From assembly GCF_000963255.1 (NCBI RefSeq), contig NZ_JYOV01000011.1, positions 24,534-88,533 of the forward strand: a stretch of DNA of 64,000 bases, read 5' to 3'. Position numbers and translations under genes: made by a program. Positions 7,891 to 17,100 of the stretch are shown here, one piece after another. The notes below the pieces were generated by a model. It made no database searches, was not told the DNA's origin, and saw nothing but the letters and a program-made list of their open reading frames with translations. The DNA comes from Streptococcus infantis. Lineage in GTDB: Bacteria; Bacillota; Bacilli; Lactobacillales; Streptococcaceae. Position 1 is the first letter of the stretch; each line of letters opens with the position of its first letter.

Positions 7891-8181
7891 ATGAGCTATA
7901 AAGTAATCCGTCCTTTCAAGGACTTGTCTGATCCTGAAAAACATGACTACGCTGCTGGCGATATCTTTCCTCGTGAGGGATATGAGCCCACAGATAGCTT
8001 TACCAATGGCCTTTTGACTGGTGCAAACACTGCTGGCTCTATCTTCCTTGAAGTTTTGGGAGATGATGAGCCTAAGAAACCAGTTACTGAAACAAAAGAA
8101 GTGAAGGAAGAGCCCGCAGTTGAGCAGGAAGAAACAGTTGAGGAAACTGCTGAAGAGTCTGCTAAGGAAGTTGAGGAGTAA
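7891..8181 (+). CDS. Small acidic phage head protein, function unknown
   Basis: 96 residues behind AAGGAGG. The first 58 residues read as a compact domain (SYKVIRPFKDLSDPEKHDYA, GDIFPREGYEPT). The last 38 are almost only Glu, Lys, Val, Thr and Pro (KEVKEEPAVEQEETVEE), likely disordered. A gene of this type usually follows the capsid gene in streptococcal Phi13-like phages, and a head decoration or assembly role is possible. No named family is certain. Confidence 0.6.
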   Translation: MSYKVIRPFKDLSDPEKHDYAAGDIFPREGYEPTDSFTNGLLTGANTAGSIFLEVLGDDEPKKPVTETKEVKEEPAVEQEETVEETAEESAKEVEE

Positions 8182-8183
8182 AC

Positions 8184-8465
8184 ATGGACGAAGGTCAGCT
8201 TTTAGAATTGCTGAAGCTTAAGCTGGGTATTTCAACCAGCTTGAGAGACAAGCCGTTAAATAAAATCATTTCAAGTGTCATCACTGAATTGACCGATAAC
8301 CTCGGTATCGAGCTTGTTGGTGAGCGTGCTGACCATGAAATGTTTATCGTTGACTATGCTGCTTATCGCTATGAGGGTGGGGTGGATATGCCACGTCACC
8401 TTCAATGGCGACTGCATAATTTACAGATAGCATCAAAGAAAGAGGTCAAGAATGTGGAATCATGA
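8184..8465 (+). CDS. Head-tail connector (gp6-like)
   Basis: 93 residues, helical, starting 2 nt after the previous stop. The pattern LLELLKLKLGIS, then IISSVITELTDNLG and VDYAAYRYEGG, resembles the DNA-packaging/gp6-type adaptor that forms the first ring below the portal. It ends 14 nt inside the next gene. Position in the four-gene neck block supports the call. Confidence 0.78.
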   Translation: MDEGQLLELLKLKLGISTSLRDKPLNKIISSVITELTDNLGIELVGERADHEMFIVDYAAYRYEGGVDMPRHLQWRLHNLQIASKKEVKNVES

Positions 8466-8751
8466 AATCACGCTGATCTCTAAAAAAGTTACAGGTAAGG
8501 ATAAACTACTACAACCAATCTCTGAAGATGTTGAAGTTACTCTCTTATGTCGTAAAAAGAAGGTTACTCGCTCTGAATTTTATCAGGCGAATCAGGCAGG
8601 GTTAAAACCGAGCTTGGTCGTTGAGATTCGAAATTTTGAGTATGAGAATCAGGAGTTTGTGAAATTTGAAGGCAAGCAATATCGTATCTTGAAAACCTAT
8701 CCTATCGATTCTGAAATTTTAGAGTTGACTTTGTCAGAGGTCTTGAAATGA
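8452..8751 (+). CDS. Head closure / head-tail joining protein
   Basis: 99 residues, mainly beta by eye (ITLISKKVTG, DVEVTLLCRKKKVTRSEFYQ, KFEGKQYRILKTYPID). This is the pattern of SPP1 gp16-type head-tail joining proteins that plug the portal after packaging. It overlaps both neighbours by a few bases, as expected for stoichiometric neck proteins. Confidence 0.78.
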   Translation: MWNHEITLISKKVTGKDKLLQPISEDVEVTLLCRKKKVTRSEFYQANQAGLKPSLVVEIRNFEYENQEFVKFEGKQYRILKTYPIDSEILELTLSEVLK

Positions 8752-9095
8752 GTAATGACCTTGCTGATTTGATAGCGAAAGAGCTTGCAGCTTACTCTGA
8801 TGAGGTTACTGAGGAAGTGGATAAGATTGCCGAGCAAGTGGCTGATGAGACTGTGGATGAGTTGAAAGAGACAAGTCCGAAACGGTACGGAAAGTATCGT
8901 AGAAGTTGGAAAAAGAAGAAGTTGGCCAATGGCTCTTTCGTAGTGTTCAACGCAGTTGCAAGTCTTACTCACATACTTGAGAACGGGCACCTTTCAAGAA
9001 ATGGTGGTCGTGTCGCTGGTATCGTCCACATCAAACCAGCTGAAGAAAAAGCAATTCAGAACTTTGAGAAGCGTATCAAGGAGATTGGGAAATGA
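8748..9095 (+). CDS. Neck/tail protein, HK97 gp10-like
   Basis: 115 residues with the family sequence SPKRYGKYRRSWKKKKL followed by VVFNAVASLTHILENGHLSRNGG. The LEHGH-like segment and basic region are the hallmark of HK97-gp10-like proteins at the head-tail interface. Starts with ATGA overlap on the previous gene and overlaps the next by 4 nt. Confidence 0.85.
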   Translation: MSNDLADLIAKELAAYSDEVTEEVDKIAEQVADETVDELKETSPKRYGKYRRSWKKKKLANGSFVVFNAVASLTHILENGHLSRNGGRVAGIVHIKPAEEKAIQNFEKRIKEIGK

Positions 9096-9415
9096 AGCTA
9101 TCAGACTTTGCTGCCATTTTGGAACAGGTAAACTTACCTGTCACTTATCGAGCGTTTAAAACTGGGAACGCTCCTGACCTACCTTACCTGGTCTATTATG
9201 AATCAAGTCCAGTCATCAATGCAGCTGACAACACGGTTAATCATCAGATTAAGAGCGTGACAGTTGAGCTGGCTTTTGAGAATAAGGATGAAGATTTGGA
9301 AGAACGTCTGGAAGAGCTGTGGACAACCCGCGAGCTCTTTTTCGATGTTCAAGAAGAAACATTTATCGAGACGGAAAGACTCTATGTCAAGTCTTATACG
9401 GTCTATCTATATTAA
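9092..9415 (+). CDS. Tail completion / terminator protein
   Basis: 107 residues: an N-terminal helix (MKLSDFAAILEQ), strands around PYLVYYESSPV and HQIKSVTVELAFENKDED, then a final ETERLYVKSYTVYLY strand. This matches the compact tail-terminator fold that caps the tail tube before it joins the neck. It sits as the last of the four neck genes, just before the major tail protein, which supports the assignment more than any single motif. Confidence 0.7.
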   Translation: MKLSDFAAILEQVNLPVTYRAFKTGNAPDLPYLVYYESSPVINAADNTVNHQIKSVTVELAFENKDEDLEERLEELWTTRELFFDVQEETFIETERLYVKSYTVYLY

Positions 9416-9426
9416 GGAGGAATGAC

Positions 9427-10005
9427 ATGACTCAAGAAAATAAAGTAACCTTTGGTTTAAAAAATGTTCACGTTGCGCCAATTAAATCGATTGGTGCTGA
9501 TGGAGTGATTGCTTACGATGAAATTTTCCGTTTTCCTGGAGCAATGGAACTAACATTGGATCCAAAGGGTGAATCAACACCAATCAAAGCAGACGATATT
9601 GATTATCACTTCATGAACTCAAACGAAGGGTATGAAGGGAAATTCAAAATCTCTCACATTATTGAAATGTTTGCGACTAAGATTTTGGGTGAAATCAAAG
9701 ATGCTCAGACGGGTGTTTTGACTGAAAAAGCTGATGCAGAATTCACATCATTTGCCTTGATGTTTGAATTTTCAGGTGACAAGAATAAAACACGTCACGT
9801 CCTTTACTACTGTTCAGCAAGTCGTCCAGGTAATGGCTCAAAAACCAAGAACGGTACAAACGTCAATGAGCGTGAACTTGGCTTTAAGGCAAGTCCTCGT
9901 CCTCTGGATTCAGTTGTTAAACGTTCTATCACGTCAGCTGATAATAAAGAAATTTATGACAACTGGTTCAAGAAAGTGTATGAGCCTACTGCGGTTGCAG
10001 CTTAA
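9427..10005 (+). CDS. Major tail protein (Phi13 family)
   Basis: 192 residues from the ATG at 9427 behind AAGGAGG. The N-terminus (VTFGLKNVHVAPI, then FPGAMELTLDPKGESTPIKA) and RHVLYYCSASRPG are typical of Phi13-type major tail proteins. It polymerises into the tail tube around the tape measure. A strong ribosome-binding site and separate initiation fit high expression. Confidence 0.9.
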   Translation: MTQENKVTFGLKNVHVAPIKSIGADGVIAYDEIFRFPGAMELTLDPKGESTPIKADDIDYHFMNSNEGYEGKFKISHIIEMFATKILGEIKDAQTGVLTEKADAEFTSFALMFEFSGDKNKTRHVLYYCSASRPGNGSKTKNGTNVNERELGFKASPRPLDSVVKRSITSADNKEIYDNWFKKVYEPTAVAA

Positions 10006-10016
10006 GGAGAAAATCT

Positions 10017-10436
10017 ATGCGTAAAATCGTTTTGATTGGTGATCAGGAGTATGAGTTAGGAACTAATGGCTACACTCCTATCGCCTACAAGCAACAATTT
10101 GGGAAAGATTATTTTCAAGATTTGTTCTCGATGTTGAAAAATCAATCATTCATGAATGAATTGAACAAGCTGGAAACCGACAAGGAATTGACAGCGACTA
10201 ATATTGATATTTCGATGTTGTCAGATTTTGATATGACCTTTTTCAACCGTCTTTTTTGGACCTTTGCTAAATCTGCAAATCCTCAAATCAAACCTTATGA
10301 ACAATTCTTCATGGAAATGGAAGTCTTTCCGATTCAGGAAGTTGGTCCTGTGCTGATGGAAATGCTGAATGCGAGCATGACGACAAAAAAGCACCAGATG
10401 AATCAGAATCAGCTAGCGAAGAAATCTTCACAGTAG
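10017..10436 (+). CDS. Tail assembly chaperone G
   Basis: 139 residues behind AAGGAG. This is the unshifted product of the G/GT pair: position between major tail protein and tape measure, length and composition all fit. The codons for Thr-Lys-Lys near the end form the slippery heptamer A AAA AAG, and an open reading frame in the -1 frame continues to 10600. G and GT coat the tape measure during tail assembly and are absent from the virion. Confidence 0.85.
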   Translation: MRKIVLIGDQEYELGTNGYTPIAYKQQFGKDYFQDLFSMLKNQSFMNELNKLETDKELTATNIDISMLSDFDMTFFNRLFWTFAKSANPQIKPYEQFFMEMEVFPIQEVGPVLMEMLNASMTTKKHQMNQNQLAKKSSQ

Positions 10437-10600
10437 AGTCATACTTGTCTTGCTGTAAAGAAACTGGTCTGTCTATCGATGATCTAAAGCATATCTCAAT
10501 TGGAATGGCTCTGGATTATCAGACGGATTATGTGAATTTACGGAGCGAGGACAAAGGTGGCGAACGGAAGGCCACGCAAGCTGATTTTGACAGTTTTTAA
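10017..10600 (+). CDS. Tail assembly chaperone GT by -1 ribosomal frameshift
   Basis: Slippage on A AAA AAG at 10385-10391 joins the first 125 residues of G to 69 codons in the -1 frame (from 10391 to the TAA at 10598-10600), giving about 194 residues. The extension begins APDESESASEEIFTVESYL and ends QADFDSF. It has no start codon or ribosome-binding site of its own, which argues for frameshifting and against a separate gene. A G/GT frameshift is nearly universal in long-tailed phages. No strong pseudoknot was identified by eye. Confidence 0.85.
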
Positions 10601-10611
10601 ATAAAAAAATG

Positions 10612-10699
10612 AGTGCTGAGAGAGTGATTCTGAGGTCAAGTTCCTTGTCCTAACTACATTATCAGTCGTAGAAGTTCTCTCAGCGCTTTTCTATTTTTT
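10612..10699 (+). other. Long-loop hairpin plus U-tract between GT and tape measure
   Basis: AGTGCTGAGAGAGT at 10612-10625 pairs almost completely with GTTCTCTCAGCGCT at 10674-10687, with a 48-nt loop, followed by TTTTCTATTTTTTT. It occupies the only sizable gap in the late operon. It could reduce read-through into the tape-measure gene or protect the upstream mRNA. Confidence 0.6.
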
Positions 10700-10715
10700 T
10701 GAGAAAGGAGGAAAT

Positions 10716-13466
10716 ATGGCAGGAAATATCAAAGGTATCAAAATTGAAATTGATGGCGACACGCAACCCTTACAGAAGGCTCTGAAAAATGTCAATAAGG
10801 CTGCTACTGATGCAAGTCAGGAATTGAGACAGATTGACAAGGCCTTGAAATTTGATACAGGGAACGTAACGCTCCTGACTCAGAAACAAGAGGTCTTACA
10901 AAAGCAAGTTTCGACGACCAAAGAGAAACTGGAAACTTTAAGACAAGCTCAGTCTCAGGTAGAACAGCAGTTCAAAAATGGTGATATTGGTGCTGACCAG
11001 TACCGTGCTTTCCAACGTGAAGTCGAAGTCACTCAAAACGTCCTGAAGAGCTATGAAGGTAAACTAGCAAACGTCAACCAGGCACTTGCTGAGAATGGAA
11101 ATGCCACTAAAAGCAACCAAACGCAATTGAAAGAATTGCAGAATGAACAGAGTCAACTTGCTTCAGAGATGACTAAGGTGACAAGCTCATTCAAACTGCA
11201 AGAAAGTGCTTTAGGTTCAAATGCTAGCGAAGCTGAGAGAAATGCTCTTGCCCAGAAAAAGATTGGTGCCCAGTCTGAGATTGTAAGTAAACAGATTTCA
11301 AATCTAGAACAGCAATTGGAAATCACTAAAAAAGAATTTGGTGAGAACTCCACACAAGCCAACAAGATGGAAGCTGAGCTAAATCAGGCTAAGACTGCTT
11401 TTAATCATCTCAATGATGAGATGAAGGGAACAAAGTCTGCTGCTGATAGCACTCAAGAAAGTTTAAGTGAAATCTCAAGAAATTTAAGAGCAGAACTACT
11501 TCAACAGTTTAGTGAGAAGTTGAGTGCTATTTCAGAAAAGCTTGTGGAAGTAGGAAAAGAAGCGTTAGAAGCAGCTGCTCAAATGCAAGCTAGTAATGCT
11601 CAATTTACTACCGTTTTCGGAGATATGGAAACCCAAGCAAGAGAAGCGTTGAATGCTATTGGTCAGGAAATGGATATTGTCCCAGAGCGATTGCAAGGAT
11701 CATTCACTCAGATGGCTTCATTTGCCAAAACTTCAGGATTGGATACAGCAGAAGCTTTGGATCTTACTTCTCGTGCAACTAAGGCAGCAGCAGATGGTGC
11801 AGCCTTCTATGACAAATCTATTGAGAGCGTGACAGAGAGCTTACAATCTTTTTTGAAGGGAAACTTTGCTAACGATGCCGCTCTTGGAATCTCTGCGACA
11901 GAGACAACTAGGAATGCCGCTGCAAATAAACTGTATGGTAAATCATTCAAGGACTTGAGCGAAGCGCAGAAGCAACTGACCTTGCTTCAGATGGTCGAAG
12001 ACGGAAATAAACTCTCAGGAGCTCTTGGACAGGCTGCAAGAGAATCAGACGGATTAGAAAACGTGATGGGGAATCTGAAACAAGCTGGGACCAATGCATT
12101 ATCTGCTATTGGGCAACCTCTTCTGGAAATGATGATCCCTGTTTTCCAAACCTTGGCAACGATTGTGAAAGGTGTAGCTGAGCTGTTTAATTCCTTACCT
12201 GATCCAGTAAAAGATTTCATTGTCATCTTAGGTGTGGTTTTGACAATTGTGGGAGCCTTAGCCCCCATATTCTTAACCCTGCAAGCTGTATTCATGTCCT
12301 CATTTGGTGCAATGATTGCAGCAGCATTACCAATTATTGGAATTATTGCAGGAGTTGTAGTGGCCATAACAGCGATTGTTGCTATTGTAAAATACCTCTG
12401 GGAAACTAACGAAGGTTTTCGTGAAGTCGTTACAACCGTCTGGAATGCGATTCTTGAAGTCATCAATGCAGTCGTGTCAGAGATTTCTAATTTTGTCATG
12501 AGTATCTTTGGAACGGTTGTTACTTGGTGGACGGAGAACCAGGAACTTATCAGGGCAAGTGCTGAGACTGTTTGGAATGCCATTTCAACAGTTATTGACA
12601 CGGTCATGACGTACATAGGTCCACTCATTCAAGCCACATGGGATAATATCCAACTTGTCATTACAACAGCTTGGGAAATCATCAAGACCGTTGTTGAGAC
12701 TGCAATCAATGTTGTCCTTGGTGTTATTCAAGCAGTTATGCAGATCATCACTGGTGATTGGTCAGGCGCTTGGGAAACCATCAAGGGAGTATTCTCTACT
12801 GTATGGCAAGCTATTCAAAGCATTATTCAGACCATTTTATCAGCTATCCAGAGTTACATTTCAAATATTCTCAACGGTATTTCAGGAACTGTATCAAATG
12901 TCTGGAACGGCATCAAGGATACTGTCTCAAATGTATTAAATGCTATATCTAGTACTGTATCAAGTGTTTGGGAAGGTATCAAGAGTACCATTTCAGGCGC
13001 TATCAATGGCGCAAAAGATGCTGTATCTACAGCTATTGAAGCTATCAAAGGATTGTTCAACTTTAGTATTAGTTGGCCACATATCCCACTACCTCACTTC
13101 TCTGTTAGCGGTTCAGCCAATCCACTCGACTGGTTGAGTCAGGGTGTTCCAAGTATCAGCATCGAATGGTATGCCAAGGGCGGTATCATGACGAAACCAA
13201 CCATCTTTGGAATGAACGGCCATAACCTCATGGTTGGTGGCGAAGCTGGGAATGAAGCAGTATTACCACTAAATGACAAAACACTTGGTGCTATCGGTCG
13301 AGGTATTGCTCAGACAATGGGTGGAACTTCACCGACTATCAACATTACCATCAGTGGTAATACTATTAGAGAAGAAGCTGACATCATTCGGATTGCTGAT
13401 GAGGTAGCGCAGAGGATTGCTGACGAATTGCAACGGAAGACACAATTGAGAGGAGGATTTACATGA
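10716..13466 (+). CDS. Tail tape measure protein
   Basis: 916 residues behind GAAAGGAGG. The first 250 residues are long coiled coils rich in Gln, Glu, Lys and Asn. Residues about 500-570 hold a hydrophobic block (FIVILGVVLTIVGALAPIFL, then PIIGIIAGVVVAITAIVAIV). Next come Trp-spaced helical repeats (TVWNAI, AWETIKG, VWQAIQS, VWNGIKD, VWEGIKS), a pattern common in tape measures. The C-terminus has glycine-rich GGIMTKPTIFGMNG and GGEAGNEAVLPL boxes. It sets tail length and helps DNA entry. It overlaps the Dit gene by 4 nt. Confidence 0.95.
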   Translation: MAGNIKGIKIEIDGDTQPLQKALKNVNKAATDASQELRQIDKALKFDTGNVTLLTQKQEVLQKQVSTTKEKLETLRQAQSQVEQQFKNGDIGADQYRAFQREVEVTQNVLKSYEGKLANVNQALAENGNATKSNQTQLKELQNEQSQLASEMTKVTSSFKLQESALGSNASEAERNALAQKKIGAQSEIVSKQISNLEQQLEITKKEFGENSTQANKMEAELNQAKTAFNHLNDEMKGTKSAADSTQESLSEISRNLRAELLQQFSEKLSAISEKLVEVGKEALEAAAQMQASNAQFTTVFGDMETQAREALNAIGQEMDIVPERLQGSFTQMASFAKTSGLDTAEALDLTSRATKAAADGAAFYDKSIESVTESLQSFLKGNFANDAALGISATETTRNAAANKLYGKSFKDLSEAQKQLTLLQMVEDGNKLSGALGQAARESDGLENVMGNLKQAGTNALSAIGQPLLEMMIPVFQTLATIVKGVAELFNSLPDPVKDFIVILGVVLTIVGALAPIFLTLQAVFMSSFGAMIAAALPIIGIIAGVVVAITAIVAIVKYLWETNEGFREVVTTVWNAILEVINAVVSEISNFVMSIFGTVVTWWTENQELIRASAETVWNAISTVIDTVMTYIGPLIQATWDNIQLVITTAWEIIKTVVETAINVVLGVIQAVMQIITGDWSGAWETIKGVFSTVWQAIQSIIQTILSAIQSYISNILNGISGTVSNVWNGIKDTVSNVLNAISSTVSSVWEGIKSTISGAINGAKDAVSTAIEAIKGLFNFSISWPHIPLPHFSVSGSANPLDWLSQGVPSISIEWYAKGGIMTKPTIFGMNGHNLMVGGEAGNEAVLPLNDKTLGAIGRGIAQTMGGTSPTINITISGNTIREEADIIRIADEVAQRIADELQRKTQLRGGFT

Positions 13467-14185
13467 TAAAGCATAATGAGCTTGTGATTGACGGTGTGAG
13501 AACATCGTCTTTTCCTTTTAAGGTCATTGTTCATGATTCTCCTTCAATTGCTCTGGGAGAGAGCAAGACAGCTCTCTTGGAGCATGGTGGTATCAGTGGA
13601 GCAATTGTTCAGACAAACAAGCATAGGGAACTGGTCAAGAAAACCTATACGATTTACTTGGTCAAACCTACTGAAGAACAGATGAACCAATTTATGAGTC
13701 TGTTTATCCGTGAAAAGTTCTGGCTAGAGAGTGAGCGAGTCAAAACAACTCGTCTTTGGTGCTATAAGGTCAATATGAGCGACCTTGAAGAAGTGCAACC
13801 TGGTCTTTACATGACCAAAGCAACCTTCACTTGCCATCCTACAAAATACTTTAAAGGCTCCGATACACAGAGATTGACAAGAAGTGGAACTTTAACCGTG
13901 CAAGGTTCTGCTCTTGCCTTTCCTAAAATCACAATCGGTGGCCAGAGCGCTTCTGAGACTTCATTTACAATCGCTGGTCAGGTCATCCGTCTTGAACGAC
14001 TCACTGAATCGCTTGTGATGGTCAATAACCCTGACAATCCTAGCTTTAAAACAACAACAGGAAAGCCAGTGAAATGGTCAGGGGATTTTATCACAGTTGA
14101 TCCAGCGAAAGTGAAGAATGTTGGGGTTGTTCTAGGTCCAGGTATTCAATCGCTTGAAATCGAAACGGTTTGGGGGTGGGCATAA
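13463..14185 (+). CDS. Distal tail protein (Dit)
   Basis: 240 residues beginning in an ATGA overlap with the tape-measure stop. The N-terminal half has the siphovirus tail-component pattern (RTSSFPFKVIVHDSPSIALG, YTIYLVKPTEEQMNQFMSLF), followed by a galectin-like beta half (GTLTVQGSALAFPKITIGG). Dit forms the hexameric hub at the tail tip on which the receptor-binding protein is mounted. Position between tape measure and tail-tip protein matches. Confidence 0.88.
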   Translation: MIKHNELVIDGVRTSSFPFKVIVHDSPSIALGESKTALLEHGGISGAIVQTNKHRELVKKTYTIYLVKPTEEQMNQFMSLFIREKFWLESERVKTTRLWCYKVNMSDLEEVQPGLYMTKATFTCHPTKYFKGSDTQRLTRSGTLTVQGSALAFPKITIGGQSASETSFTIAGQVIRLERLTESLVMVNNPDNPSFKTTTGKPVKWSGDFITVDPAKVKNVGVVLGPGIQSLEIETVWGWA

Positions 14186-17100
14186 TTGCTTTATCTACTT
14201 AATAAAGATGTGAGAACCGTTCGGTGGAACGGAGAGCCACTTCATGAAGCGACTTCGGCGATTGTTAAAGAGACCATGAATGGCGATTTCACCTTAACTG
14301 TGAAATATCCTATTTCTGACTCTGGTATTTATCAGCTCATCCAAGAAGATATGTTGATAAAAGCGCCGACTCCTGTTCTTGGTGCGCAGCTATTTCGCAT
14401 CAAGAAACCTGTCGAGCACAATGATCATCTGGAAATCACAGCCTATCATATTTCAGACGATGTGATGCAACGATCTATCACACCAGTGAGCGTGACTAGT
14501 CAGAGCTGTGGCATGGCTCTTTCTCGCATGGTTCAAAACACCAAAACCGCTTTGGGAGATTTTTCTTTCAATAGTGACATCCAGGATCGTAGGACCTTCA
14601 ATACGACTGAAACAGAAACTCTCTACTCTGTATTACTGGACGGTAAGCACAGTATCGTCGGGACATGGGAAGGCGAGCTGGTTCGCGATAACTTTGCGAT
14701 GACTATCAAGAAAAGTCGAGGTGAGAATCGTGGTGTTGTTATCACAACACACAAAAATCTGAAGGACTACCAACGTACAAAAAACAGTCAGAATGTTGTC
14801 ACAAGAATCCATGCCAAATCGACTTTTAAACCTGAAGGTGCTGAAAAGGAAACGACCATCAGAGTGACTGTTGATAGTCCTCTTATCAACTCTTACCCTT
14901 ATATCAATGAAAAAGAGTATGAGAACAACAACGCAAAGAGCGTTGAAGAGTTGCAGAAGTGGGCACAGGCTAAATTTACAAATCAAGGCATTGACAAGGT
15001 CTCTGATGCTATCAAAATTGAAGCCTATGAACTTGATGGGCAAGTTGTTCACATGGGTGATACAGTCAATCTCAAGAGTTGGAAACACAATGTCGATTCA
15101 TTCAAGAAAGCTATCGCTTATGAGTTCGATGCTTTGAAAGAAGAGTACCTCTCTCTGACTTTCGATGATAAGGCAGGCACTGGTGGTTCTAGAGCTTCTG
15201 GTGGGCTATCTAGCGCAGCTGATGCAATCCTTGGTGTGACAGAATCAGCTCAAGAAATCGCCCTAGAAAAGGCCCTTCAAAATGCTGACTTAGGTTTTGA
15301 TCATCAAGCTGGATTGTTGAGACAGGAAATTTTGGACGGTATCGAACTTGCTAGAGCTAAAGCTGAAGAAGTTAAAAGAGAACTGTCTGACACTATCAAT
15401 CAGCGTTTCGACAGTTTTGAAAATGGTCCTTTACAAGATGCTAAACGTAGGGCTATAGAAGCCTTGAGAAACGCTGGCGCCAGTAGCCTACTCGCTCAGG
15501 AAGCTAAGCGGATTGGGTTGGACTCTATCGCTAAACTTGAAGCGTTCAAGTCGCAGGCCACGAGCGCTCAGACGGCCTTGTCAGGTGATTTGGATGCTCT
15601 GAAACGGACTATCGCGAACGATATTCGACCGAAACAAGTGCAGGTTGAAGCCGAGATTGCCAAGCAAATTGAAGCACTTACCCAGACAAAAAATGAACTG
15701 ACTGGTGTGAAGTCGGCGCAAGCGACGTATGAAGAGACGACGACTCGTAGACTGGCAGAGCTGACTAATTTGGCGAACGGTAAGGCAAGCAAGTCAGAAC
15801 TCACACAGACAGCCGAGGAGCTGACTAGTAAGATAGCGAGTGTGAGGGTCGGTGGTACGAATCTTTATGCTTTGAGCAAAAATTCAGACATCTGGGAAGG
15901 CGGTCATGTAGCTGATTTTAAAATGGATATTTCGTCAGGCGAAATATCTTTTAAAGCTACAGGATTAGACCCTTATGTTGGTGAGGCAACAACTCATCCA
16001 AGGACAGCAAGCAGCAGAAATGGGGTTCGCATCCCTGTTATTGCTGGGAAATCAATCTATGTGACGATTTCGAATCCTATTTTTGCCAAGAATTTTATTT
16101 CGTACTTTGACGAAAACGGGAATACAGTAAAACATTATCAATACTACAATACTAACTCTTTTGTGATTTCGCCAAAAGAATTGACAGGAGTGAGTTTTGT
16201 TACTTTGCGTTTTGGTTGCGGTGGTTCGAATTTTGAAATTGGTGATGTGCTCAAAACGAAAGTCAAAGTTGAGTATGGCACGATACCGACAGATTGGAGC
16301 CCAGCCCCCGAAGATGTCGAAAGCCAAATCTCAGCTGTCGAGTCAAGCTTTAAGCAACGAGCTGACTCACTCGAGGCTTGGGTTAGCCGCTTGACAGAGG
16401 GACTCAAGACCAAGGCTGATAGCAGCGCTTTGACCTTGCTCTCAGACAGCATCAAACAGTCAGTCAAGAGTCTCGAGACCGAAACGGATAACAAGTTTGC
16501 GCAAAAGCTCAGCACGGCTGAGTTTGAGGTGCAGGCATCTGGCATTAGACAAGAGATTGTCAACGCGACCAAGGACAAGGCTGACAAGACCTTGGTCACG
16601 GCTGAGGCTGGACGGTTGAGGGAGGAGCTGGCAAGTCTGTCGGTTGGTGGACGGAATCTGTTGAAAGGCTCAAAAGGTCCATTCAAGCCAAACAGAAACC
16701 CTGCGAATTTTGACAATAACACTCTATATTCGCAAGAAACATTAGTATATCTTGTACAAAACGAAAAATACAGAATCTCTGCGAAATCTGACGGGAATTT
16801 TACATCTTGGCATAGCCCAAACAACGAAAATGACAACGTAGTTTTGTGGTTGATGGACAAAGCTGTAAGTAATTACCAAATCGTGTCAGACGCTAAAACT
16901 GCCACGACTGGTACAGAGTTTGTCTGGAATCGTCCGACGGGCATCTATCACTTGCGAGTCAATACCTATCGAAAAGACCCTCAAAAGCTAAAAAGCGTTT
17001 GGGAGGTCAAAGTGGAACAAGGGTCATTTAAGACAGGTTGGTCTCCTGCGCCTGAGGACACTGACGGGCTCATCACTGAAGCCAAGGCTACCTTCGAGCG

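Noticed and set aside
11987..12628. 213-codon minus-strand frame in the tape-measure gene
   Set aside because: Complement of the hydrophobic and Trp-repeat region; no ribosome-binding site, and antisense to a certain structural gene.
14633..15088. 151-codon minus-strand frame in the tail-tip gene
   Set aside because: Antisense shadow without start signals.
16144..16860. 238-codon minus-strand frame in the tail-tip gene
   Set aside because: Serine/leucine-rich translation typical of the complement of a low-AT coding region; overlaps a clear gene.
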